Assembly (NCBI GenBank): GCA_029532415.1
Contig: JAQOTA010000062.1
Location: 558,001-622,000 of the forward strand
Reading direction: 5' to 3'
Origin: Marasmius tenuissimus
Taxonomy: Eukaryota; Basidiomycota; Agaricomycetes; Agaricales; Marasmiaceae
Length of the DNA: 64,000 bases
The translations under genes and the position numbers were made by a program. Under the pieces are notes generated by a model. That model was not told where the DNA came from. It did no database searches and saw nothing but the letters and a program-made list of their open reading frames with translations. Shown piece by piece: positions 21,825 to 32,532 of this stretch. Position 1 is the stretch's first letter. The number at the start of each line of letters is the position of its first letter.

Positions 21825-24800
21825 TTATCGAAGACGTGACGGACCTGCAGCCGCGTTGACATGCTGCTGCTGCTTGTTCATCGACGCCGTACGGCGCAGC
21901 GACTGGTGGTCGGCAACGTTCGTCATGTCCTCCATAACCGCATCCTGATCCTCAGAGTCTATGAGGTACTCAGGGTCCTCGTACATGTGAGGGAAAAGAA
22001 CAGCTAGCATATCATCGATTCTAGCGAGTAGAGAAAACGTCAGTGTCCAGCATCCTGGCTAGAGTTTGATGCGGGAGGCCACCTACTTTGAGATGAAATC
22101 GCCCTTCTGGTTCTTGCCTGCGTTCTTCTTTGGTGCCTCGATGACCTCCTTCTCGGTGTTGTTACCAAAGGTGGAATTGAGACTGCCTTTCGCGTTGTCC
22201 TTGGTATAGAGCGAGAGGCCTTGTCTTGCAGCTAGATCGAGAATGTTCCGTTCCACAGTTTCTTCTGCGTAATAGCAATAGACTGTGTATCGGAGAGACG
22301 TCAGCAAGAGGTACGAAAGGGAGACGTTGAGCAATTACCTTCCGTTGGGCGCGTCTGACCCATTCTGTCAATACGTGCAATGGCTAGACACACGCAAGTG
22401 AGCTTCGGAGCAATCATTCAGCGAGATCCGACTGGTTACCTTGCACCTCGAAACCGTGATGAACTACACTCTCCAAAAGGAAGACCCGCGAGGCACAAGT
22501 GATGTTCAGACCAGCATTCTCGCGTTCACTATGGGTAATGACGTGAATAGGCTGGTCGTTGTGTAGAAACTGCGCACCCACCCGTGGAGCAAGAGCACTA
22601 ATAGATCCGGGTCCGTCTTGAATTTTTTAACGGGGCCCCCACCTCCTTTGACTGAGCCCGCGCCACGGTCGATACGGATAGAACCGATACCTGGCTGCTG
22701 TCAGGCTATGGACAGGTTGATTTGGATTGCGAAACATACCATTCTCGTTGAGAGCTCGCTGGATGACTAACAATATCGGGTCAACAGCCGAACGGAAGAG
22801 TTGTAGTAGCAGGTAGACGCACTCGTCAGAGAATCCGCCCAAGCAGAGAAAACGATGCTCTTCGACCCGGGCTCGTTCTGCTGCAGGTATAGGAGATGGC
22901 GCACGAGGCTCTGAATCTTGTTACCAAAGTCACCGAACGCGTCGATCTTCTGGATCTCGTTGAAAAGATTCTGGTCTGCAAATGAGCGTAAGAGGGAACG
23001 GAACGTTGTGCGACGCAGCAGTACAAGCATACCAATCATATTGTATTCGATTTTCCGTCGACTTCGCGGCACTATTTCCCCATTGGCGTTGACTATCTTT
23101 GGTGGCGGAGGGCCGCCACTCAATGTGAAGCGCTGTAGGGTATCCGGGGCAATGGGGACTCTGTGCAGGGATGTTAGTGGGGGTTGTATGGTGATCCAAG
23201 ACACAATACTCACCGACAAACAGGACAAGACTTTCCTTCCTTTCTCTGGGTCCAAGCTTTCATACACCCTTCGCAGAAGACATGCGCGCTGCAGAATAGC
23301 GTGAGTCCCATGTTAACATGCCTGAAGCAGAACAACACACCAAGTCGTGATGAAGCCTCGTTCAAATTCACATCGACAAAGGATACAGCAGTTTTCGTCT
23401 TCATCCTCCTCTTCCTCTCTGCTGGCAAGGTTGTCCAAGTATCGCTGGCGCGCATGGTTTGTCTTGACCTTGTTTTCAAGATCAGCCATGTCATTGCGAG
23501 TTCCCTCTAGAGCCTCCTCTCGAGTGCCTTCGTACTCCACTTCTGCGACGGAATCCGATATTTCCTGCAGCTGTCGGAAGTATAACACCCTCTGGTTGAA
23601 AGCCCTTCTGAACATAGCAAGGTCAGCTTCCATTTTGTCCATCTTTGATTCTGCAGAGGTATTGGTCGTCAGTCTCGGAGCTGACATAACTTTGAGAGGT
23701 ACGAACGCTGGACTTGAATGAGACGACGAAGCTCAGTGACTGCGGCCTTCAGCAGGACTTTCTCTGGATCATCTTCTCTTTGGATACGCGATGCAGCAGT
23801 AGTCAACTCCACCAGTATCTGTCGCGCGCCGCAAGGTTGAGTTTCGCCGGCAGCGTGGGAGAGTCTAGGGGAGAACTTACTGTTTTGACTGCCCTACCAT
23901 CCAGGTCCATCAAGAGCTCCTTCCGTCTGTCTGTCAACTGCTTGAGAAGAACGATGTCTTCAGCTCTCATCTCTTCGAGGGCCTCCGCCGGCAGGTCGAC
24001 TGCCTCAGCAGACGCGGCTGCGTTTTGAGCGGCCTTGGTGTGACGAGCCTTCGTTTCTCTGGGAGGAGGGACAAATCAAACCTGAGCTAGCAATACGAGG
24101 AAACAGCAACGTACCTCACGTTGTGTTGAGCCAGTAGAGTACGTTCGTTCATCAGGGCTTCACGTCGATCAGCAAGAAGAGCAGAATAAGCGGTGATGTA
24201 GGTCTCCGCTTTTCCTTGGTTGTTGAGGTTACGTTCATATTCCTGGCCATCGACATCTTCATCCCCTCCGTTCAACTTCTGTGTGAGGATGTTGTAGATC
24301 TCGCCACGCCACTCCCAGATAAGGGCTGTCTGCTCGTTGAGGACAGTCTCGATGATCTCGTGAAGTTCCTCAACCTAAGGGGTATGAGAGTGAATACTTT
24401 CCTCGCAGACAAGGGAGGGAGAGCAACCTACCGATTCAGCTGAGCGAATCCCCCCTTGCTCCAAGTAGGGAACAGGGATGATGAGCTCTTCTTCATTGAC
24501 CCCAGTACTCGTGGCGTCCTTGACCAGCTGTTGCATGCCCTTCTTCGCCCTTTCCTCAGTAGCTGCACGACGTGATTAGTACTCAAGAAACAATCACCAT
24601 AGCATAACATGAACGCACTCTTCAACAGAGTCTTTCGAATCTGTTCCGCCGATTCATACGCCGCCGTCTCTTGATTGGCGAACGAAGGCCCAAGGTTATG
24701 GTACGCATCACCCTGCAAAAGTTTGATTCGATGAAGCACGAATCGCCCTTCACGAAGCCTCTGCTTCAGCGCAGTCCGCTTGGCCTTGTACTCTTTACCC

Positions 24801-27800
24801 TCCGGAGTACGAGGGAGAGCCGCATCGTCCTCTTCACCGTCATCCTCCTCGTCGTCCTCGTTACCAAACTCATCCTCATCTCCTGACAAGGGCGACACTT
24901 CCCTACCCTTTCCCTTCGCTCCAGCTTGATGGGATTGCGCTTGGGCACGTAACGTCCTCTGAGCAGCGGCCTCTTTCTTAAGTAGCTCTCCCTTCTCGCG
25001 ATGCTTGGCAAGGGCCGCTTCGACGTCTTCGATGAGCTTCACGCCATCTTTTTCCGCAGTAGTGAGGGTATCTATCACAGCTTGGAAACGGTTTCGCGCT
25101 GCGGCGTCCAACATTTGGAGCTGGGCGATCTTGATATGGGCTTGGACCTAACATGGGTGGTGGTAAGATTATATTGTTACCTCAGACGAAGGAGAGAACG
25201 TACCTTGGACTTGCAATCTTCCATCAGGTTACGCCAGTTCTGCTCTTTCATCATCTATACGAACTGGCGTCAGATTTCGGTCGACCGTCAGGACGAAATT
25301 CAAGTAAGGTACCTCAAGAACGTCAGCCATCGACTTGAGCGCCCCAGGCTTGTATAATTTATCATTTGGGTTCGCCAATTGACCGACCTGGATCGAATGA
25401 TTGTTATCCACCAATTATACCTCTGGCCCGAACAAGCATGAACTGACCTGCGGATGCGTACAAATAGCACGAAGTCGACGGATATGTTGTCTCAACATCG
25501 ATCCATCAACCTCCCAACCTTCAGAAGCCGCCACACCTCGCGCATCCAACCCCAGATCTGCCAGACTCGCTTCAAGTGCTTGATCATACACCTAGAAAAA
25601 TATAAGCAACCTGTCGTTGGTAAGTAGGAGAAGACAATCTACGAACATGACGCTCAACACGACCCATGTCAATGCTAACAAGATAACGCGTTTGCTGAGG
25701 AATAGTCAACTCTTGGGAAACGGCCTTCTTCACGGTCCTTTCAAATAGTCAGGCAGATGACGAATAGACGTATCAAAAACCCATACCGGACAGAATAATG
25801 CCCAAAGAAATCCGCAAACTCTCGAGCGAATCCTCGGCAAAGAAGTCGTTGCCACAGGCGATTAGGGCCAATGTATTTGTTAACCCGTAAGAATCTGTCC
25901 GTGCTCATGAGTTGATGGTGAGAGATAGGTGAACGAAAGGTGCTCACTTCAAGACATGAATCAGGTCGGCAACCTGTGTACGAGCGGGTGTCCCTGAGAC
26001 GGCAAAAGAGGTTCGTCGTGGAATGAGGGAAACCATATCCCTGCGGCGACGAAGATGAGATGCAGCACGAAGGAAACGAAAAAAAAACTAACGCACTCTG
26101 TCTTTCCTCCTCCCGCCATCTGAACTTCATCCATAATGACTCGATACCACTCACACATCACAAGCGGGCTACGAGGGCGTTCGACATTTGCATAGTGTAC
26201 ACCATCTCTTCGTGGGCGTTTCGGCGGGGCTCTGGCCACGTTGAGATCGTTTTGGAAGACGTTGTACGTGGTGATCACGACGTCAAAGGAATGCGCAAAG
26301 GCATACCAGTCAACAATCTCGTCTTCCTCGTCGTTGTCGTCGTCTCCAAGTCGAGATGGTCCGGGTTCTGCGTTCTCCTCGTTACTCGCCCTTCGCTTCC
26401 CCTTGTCCTTGATCCTGCTTTCAGCTTCGGCTTTAGTGGCAGCCCGCGCGGCTTTTTTCTCGGCCTTCCGTTTCGTCTGGGCACGTTTTTGTTGCGCTTC
26501 CTCAACCTGGGCGGCAGTGACGGGTACGGAAACTTTGCCCCAACCCTCATATATGTGAACTTTCAGGTGCGGAGCATGAGCCTTGAGTTCGTCAATCCAT
26601 TGAGACTGCAAGGCCAAGGGGGTAACGATCAACGTCGCCTAACACGAAACAGATTTACATCAAGATCTCGAAAGATTCAGACAGTCGAATACATACCTTG
26701 ACAGCCTTGACATCCACTGCTGCCCCATCGTCCCAACGTATCACACTAGGGTTACGATCCGGAGGTGCCGGATTCAACGAAACTAGCGCAATGGTTTCGA
26801 CCGTCTTGCCCAACCCTGGTTCCTCGGCAAGAATGCCACCGTACACAGGCTCTGCTTCTGGTAAATCGGGTGACAGTTCTCCTGTAAGACGGTTGTGATA
26901 CCACATATAGTTCTCCTGTTCAACAGGGTGCCAGAAATTGAACTCCTTCGGAGATTCACTGGGACGGATCGTTCCGTCAGTCGAAATTAACATTCCCTCT
27001 CGCTCTAACAGCCATCCAATAGTGCGACGCTGGAAGGGCAGAAGCGTTGGAAGAAGGCTATGAGGTTGCATAGCTTCCTCGGCCTCATTAGATGGGAGCT
27101 CAGGCGCAGGCTTCATGACAGAATAGTAGAACGGAACATTGTTGACACCCTCAAAAGAAGCCGGAGGGGGAGGGGGTGGATAAAGGAAATGCAAAAACCG
27201 TCGCTGCGCGTCTTCACTGATTTTCTTGTCTCGATGACTCGGGGGTTCGAATATGTGTGGCGTCAAAATCGATACGGTGATGTCAATTTGGAGTGTAATT
27301 GGAAGTTGAGATAAGGCGTCGAGCCCACCCTGAGGTAGAACAATCAACTTTGCAAAACCGTCGGTCGTAACTCGTCCGTGTTCGCGGAGAGCAGCAATAG
27401 CTTGGAACAAGTCCCCCATGCCCAGTGAGAGATCGAAATCGTCTTCTTCGACGCCATTCGGATTGTAAGCGGGAAGTGCGGCCAACCAGCCAGATGGGAC
27501 TTCAGTCTCTATCTCGAACAACCGCTCTGACCTCACAACAGCTCGACGGTGGTGCTGCGATAGCGAGACACCACCGAGTTCGATAGCTCGAGGTTCCGAA
27601 TCATTCCCAAACTTGCTCCGCAATTCCTTCATGAACCAGTCCTCCTCCGCCCGCTGCCACACTGTCGTTTCGTCGTGTCCGGCCAACTGGTGGTTACTGG
27701 TGTAGTATATTTCGAAGACGTGGTGGAATACGGGAACAGGGTGACTTTGAATCTCTCCATTTGATTCTTGCGCACGCAGGTCCAATAAGAACGGATACTC

Positions 27801-28103
27801 TATGGCCGGGGGGGTTGGATAGGGGTTCTTTTCGCCCACAGACGTGTCGATTGGTATAGAGGCGCCGGAAGTCGTTTTGAGGCGTTTGTTTCCTTGATTA
27901 TGGTCGGGAGATGTCGATCTGGAGCGCTTCTTTCCCGTTCCTGGACTACCTGGCTCGGATACGGACGCGTCGGTATTGTCATTGTGATTTTGCTGAATGA
28001 AACGACCGAGGTCGCGCAGATTTAAAGTCGGACTAAGTTCTGCACGGTATCCATTCGCCTTATATTGAAGACTTTCGATGTGGCAGGACGTCGTGTCCCG
28101 CAT
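21825..28103 (-). CDS. IRC20: SNF2 ATPase / RING E3 ubiquitin ligase, SHPRH-IRC20 type
   Basis: Large nuclear DNA-dependent ATPase with a RING finger inserted in the helicase, related to human SHPRH and yeast Irc20 (DNA damage tolerance, PCNA and SUMO-target ubiquitination). Minus-strand exons start at the ATG at 28103 (exon 1 to 26697; exon 2 from 26638 with ATLIVTPLALQSQW). Motif I is AEEPGLGKTVE near 26820. Motif II is DEVQ near 26125, as in the DEAQ-type SHPRH group rather than DEAH. Coiled, charged insertions follow (25.1-23.7 kb). The C3HC4 RING is CILCRCEFERGF plus CAHVFCEGCMKAW and CPVC (23.4-23.2 kb). The helicase C-terminal half includes IVFSAWADSL and motif VI ARIDRMGQTRPTE (near 22.35 kb). 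More than ten introns, most 50-60 nt. The internal model is approximate, but all expected domains are present in order. Divergent from the CSC1-like gene. Confidence 0.92.
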
Positions 28104-28420
28104 GAGCGGATGTAGACGATGGAGATGGTGGTAACTGTATGAGGGAGGCAGACGCGCCGTGACGTCCTCGAAAAATTCGGAGTCACAGGGGAGTCACCGG
28201 TCAGTCACTTTTCAGTCACGGTAACGGTCGGTTCCGTCGGCTGTGTCGGACCGGAGCGGTCCATTGTTCTACTTTCCCGCGCGATCAACAGCTTGTTGAC
28301 GCGTTGACGTCAGAGGTAAAAATTGCTCCCGCTAACCTAGTTCTACCCAAATCTAGCCTCAGTCACTCCTTTCTTTACTCACGACAACCACCTTCAGTGG
28401 GAATCGACAGCGCCCAAATC
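28104..28420. promoter_or_regulatory. Divergent promoter of the SHPRH-like and CSC1-like genes
   Basis: A spacer of 317 bp between two head-to-head start codons. It contains a short cluster of GTCAC-type repeats around 28178-28221 (for example AGTCACAGG, GTCACCGG, AGTCACTT, AGTCACGG), which may be a binding-site cluster. Confidence 0.45.
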
Positions 28421-31400
28421 ATGTCGACACCGGATGCGCCGGATACACCAGAAATTCAGGATGCAGAGTCAGCCTCTACAGAGACTTTCGTTGCCGCCCT
28501 CGTATTCAACGCCGCAGTATTTGGCGCTGAAGTTCTCGCGTTCACTCTTCTACGACCCTACTTCAAAGCCATTTACGAACCACGAACATACGTTCCCAAG
28601 AAATCGCAACGGATACCTCCCCTAGTACCCAGTTCAAGGCGAATCGATCCGCTCGCAATCCTTTCTTGGCCTTTTCATCTCTTCAAGGCTGACCACAAGG
28701 CTATCAAGCGCGCCAATGGTCTCGACGCCTACTTTTTCGTTCGTTTTTTGCGGATGATGGTCAAGGTCTTCGCTCCAATCTGGATAGTCACCTGGGCCGT
28801 CCTTCTACCAGTCACCAGCGTTGGTTCGCGGAAGGGCAACAACGAGGGACTCGATCTCTTCGTGTATGGGAACGTGCCAGACGACCAACGAGTTCGATTT
28901 GCGGCTCACATCATTTTGCTATGGGTATCTACTTGTGAGTGTCGTGCCTTAATCTGCTTACAATGACCCTGATGGCGCTGTCCGCTAGTTTGGGTGTTTT
29001 ACAACATTAAGAACGAAATGCGACACTTTCTGTTCACGCGTCAACGCCACCTTATCGACCCTGATCACGCCAAAACCGTTCAAGCGAATACTGTTCTCAT
29101 TACTGGCATTCCTACACGATACCTCACTCACGCTGCGCTACGAAAAACGTTTGGAACTCTTCCAGGGGGGGTCAAGAACATATGGATAAACCGGTGCGTT
29201 CCTGACAACCATGCCAACCCAATCAGGGTAAATAACGCCACTGACGACATACCCACAGGGACCTCAAGGAGCTTCCAGAGATTTACGAACGACGACTGAA
29301 GGCCTGCAATAAACTCGAGTCTGCAGAGACTAAGCTCCTCAGTACCGCGGCGAAGCTAAGGTTAAAGGAACAGAAAGGCAGAAGTGGTAAGTCTGTCTTC
29401 ACTTTCCTTCCTTTACACCGGTGCTTACTTGAGCAATTCTTATGAGATCCCGAGGCCTCACCTACCTCGCCACACGAATTGGTACCAGAAGTCCCCAAGG
29501 ATCAGCGCCCCACTCACAAGCTAGGTTTCTTGGGTCTTTTGGGCGAGAAAGTCGACACCATAGAATGGGCACGAGCGGAGATCCGAGTCTGTACACAGCT
29601 TCTCGAGGAGGGGAGGAGCAAGATACCCGATGCTATGGCTACAGGTGGAGAATTTACGTGAGTGCGGTTTATCGGTCGCCCCGCTGAGCTGCTAATCAAA
29701 CCTTGTATGCATACAGCTTTGAGGATGATTCCGATGATGAAGACCAGTTCTCTGGTCAGCGAGGCTTCCTCGGCGTTGCCGGTAAGGTTGGTTATCAAGT
29801 CGAACAAGTCGGCGGCAGGGTTGGAGGCAAGGTCGGAGCGGTTGGTGGCAAGGTTGGAGAGAGGGTCGGAGCGGTCGGTGAAAAGGTGATGAGGAGAAAG
29901 ACGAGGAAGCAGAGAGACCCGGAAACCCCAGCTCCCGCTCCCGCTCCTGCTCCGAGCGAGAAACGCACAGTGGAGAAGCAATCGACTTTCGCTGAGGACG
30001 ACGAAGCGTATCCTCCCTTGAACAGCGCGTTTATCACGTTCAGAAAGCAAGTTTCTGCGCACCTCGCTGGTCAGGTTCTTGTCCATCACGAGCCATACAG
30101 AATGAGTCAGTATCTCGTTTTAACCTCGTTTTACTCTTTGGTCTGACCTCTCCCCCTTCTTGTAGCTGGCAAACACATTGACATGTCCCCATCCGATATC
30201 ATCTGGTCGAATCTAGGTTTGAACCCATATGAGATGAACGTTCGATTCGCCATAAGCTGGGGTTTGACACTGGGTTTGATTCTTCTCTGGACATTCCCTG
30301 GTACGTCAGGTTAACTTTCATCTCTACCCGAACCCTAATCGAATTTCCACAGTTGCCTTCGTTGGTGCTGTTTCCAACATACACGCTCTCTCCACCAAAT
30401 ATTCATGGCTTCACTGGCTGAACGATCTCCCACCGGCTGTCGTGGGAATCATCTCCGGTATACTTCCCCCAGTCGGCCTCGCGATTCTCTTCATGCTCCT
30501 ACCTATCGTCCTTCGAATGCTCGCGACTTTCGAGGGTATTCCGAAGCGAAGCGGGGTCGAGCTAAGCTTGATGACACGGTTTTTCATCTTCCAAGTGTTA
30601 CACGGTTTCCTAATCGTGACCTTGGCGTCTGGAATCATAAATAGCTTGAAGGACTTGTCTGAAGATCTTACCAGCATACCACGGGTCTTAGCAGACAAGC
30701 TCCCTTCATCATCAACTTTCTTCTTGACGTGAGTCGCTCTTTGAGCTTTCTTTAAGCTCGTTCACAAGGGTTATGGGTTACTGATTGTCTTTTTCGTTCT
30801 ATATCTTCGCTTTCTACAGTTATGTAATCTTGCAAGGTCTCTCTGGCACGGCTGGTGGATTCTTGCAGATCGTACCGTTGATCATCTACTACGTCAAACT
30901 CTTCGTCCTTGGAAGTACACCACGAAGCGTACATGGAATCAAATACGCTATGGGCTCCGTTGCTTGGGGGACACTATTTCCCGGTGTCACACTCCTCGTT
31001 GTGATTTGTGAGTTTTGGTATCCTATTCTCTTTGTATACTCACTCAACTTATCCCCTCCCTCAACGACTTTCGCAGCCCTCGGATACAGTATCATCTCGC
31101 CCATCATTAACGGCCTGGCCTGCTTCACCTTCTTCGCTTTCTACCAGATGTACAAGTTCCTGTTCTTGTACTGTTACCAACAAGATCTGTCGACCGACAC
31201 GGGAGGCTTGTTCTTCCCGAAAGCGGTTCAACACGTATTTATCGGCTTGTATGTCCAGCAAATATGTCTCGCCGCTCTCTTCTTCCTTTCAGGAGGAGAA
31301 GCGATCGCTATGGGAGGTTGCGCGGTCGCATTAGTCTTCATCACGGTGAGCGGAGGGAATACTCCCTTTCAGTATTGTATTGAGAACATTGAATGCTCAT

Positions 31401-31982
31401 ACTCTATTTGCGCAGATCGGATACCACATTATCGTCAACAATTCTTACGGTCCTCTCATACACGCGCTACCGCTCACGTTAGTCGACAAGATGTATGCCG
31501 GCGATAGCGACGACGAGGAGGAGAAAGGGGAGCGGGAGGAGCCTGTCGACAAACCTGGTACTGCCCCCTCCGGTACAGGTGACAACGGTACAGCGCGTGG
31601 ACCGAGTGTGGATACACCTGACGATATCCCCCTTCGTGCCAGGGGTCGATCGACCTCTGGATCTCATGAAGAAAAACTAGGGAAGGACAGGGAAAAGGAG
31701 AAGCAGAAGGAGAAGGAAGTTCCCAAGGCCTCTGAGACGTCCCCGGAGCAAGCTTATGGATTCGCACATCCTGCTGCGTCGAGACCACAGAGGATCGTTT
31801 GGATTCCGAGAGATGTCGATGCCTATTTGGGTGGGATGGGCGAGGAGGAGGCTAAGGCTTGTAGGTCGGAGGGAGTTGAGGCGGTCTGTGGTAGTGGCGC
31901 TTTGATGAACGAGAAGGGGAAGGTAGATGTTTTGCTTGGCCCCGAAGGAGAGGGCGGACCTCCGGATCTTGTAAGGGCTTGA
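28421..31982 (+). CDS. CSC1/OSCA-type osmosensitive calcium-permeable channel
   Basis: Membrane channel of the DUF221/RSN1 7TM superfamily (yeast Csc1, plant OSCA, animal TMEM63). Ten exons (28421-28934, 28989-29193, 29259-29386, 29447-29657, 29717-30105, 30166-30300, 30353-30728, 30820-31007, 31077-31345, 31416-31982) give 993 residues, phase closing. The N-terminal helix is FVAALVFNAAVFGAEVLAF. The RRM-like cytosolic loop has NTVLITGIPTRYL. The pore region includes PSDIIWSNLGLNPYEMNVR, GFLQIVPLIIYYVKLF, LGYSIISPIINGLACFTFF and GGLFFPKAVQHVFIGLYVQQ. The cytosolic loop (exon 5) carries an unusual GKVG-type repeat. The C-terminal tail is long, charged and rich in Glu, Lys and Ser. Activity as a mechanically or osmotically gated channel is from the family. 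Confidence 0.93.
29785..29890 (+). repeat. In-frame GKVG-type tandem repeat
   Basis: Within exon 5 of the CSC1-like gene, about five degenerate units of G-x-V-G with 7-11 residue spacing (GKVGYQVEQVGGRVGGKVGA, then VGGKVGERVGAVGEKV). The DNA repeats an aaggttggaggc / aaggtcggagcg pattern. It is predicted to be glycine-valine-rich, possibly an amphipathic helix or membrane-associated loop. Confidence 0.75.
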
Positions 31983-32532
31983 AGGACGACCGATACAAGG
32001 CGCTGGTTAACGTGAACTTTCGAGGCTTTTTCGCTTTCACGAACGTTTTCATCTTGTTTCTTTTTGCTTCTCTATTCACGCTTTCATTGCACGGATATCT
32101 GTTACGACGAGGCACTCCTCTGCAATCTTGATACCACTGGTTGCTGTTCAATGTATCCATATACTTTTTCTTTTCTTTTACGTCCTGTCTTTTCTTCCCG
32201 CCACTTATCACCACATGGCTCCGCTCCTTCCAATGAAGATGTAATGCTTTTTACATACGTAGTCGACAATAGGTAGTACTTACACAACAATCAGCTTGAT
32301 GCCCATTTCTTCGTACGTGGCTCAGTCCACGAAACCCAGGAGTACACGAGTGGGCGAACACAAAACTGTATCTTGGGGGCGGGAAGTCGAGCGATCGTTC
32401 AGAAGGGCCTTTCTTCCTCGAAAGGTAACTTAGAAGCTGAACTAGATGGCAAGGTCTGCTCGGCGAGCTTGTATACAGGTTGGCGAGTGAATACACGAAT
32501 GACAGAGGGATGGCATGGGGGTACACAAAAGC
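31983..32532. other. Convergent intergenic region
   Basis: Space between two 3' ends (CSC1-like and MRD1). Only short frames without motifs; the T-rich stretch after 32030 probably includes poly(A) signals of the plus-strand gene. Confidence 0.45.
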
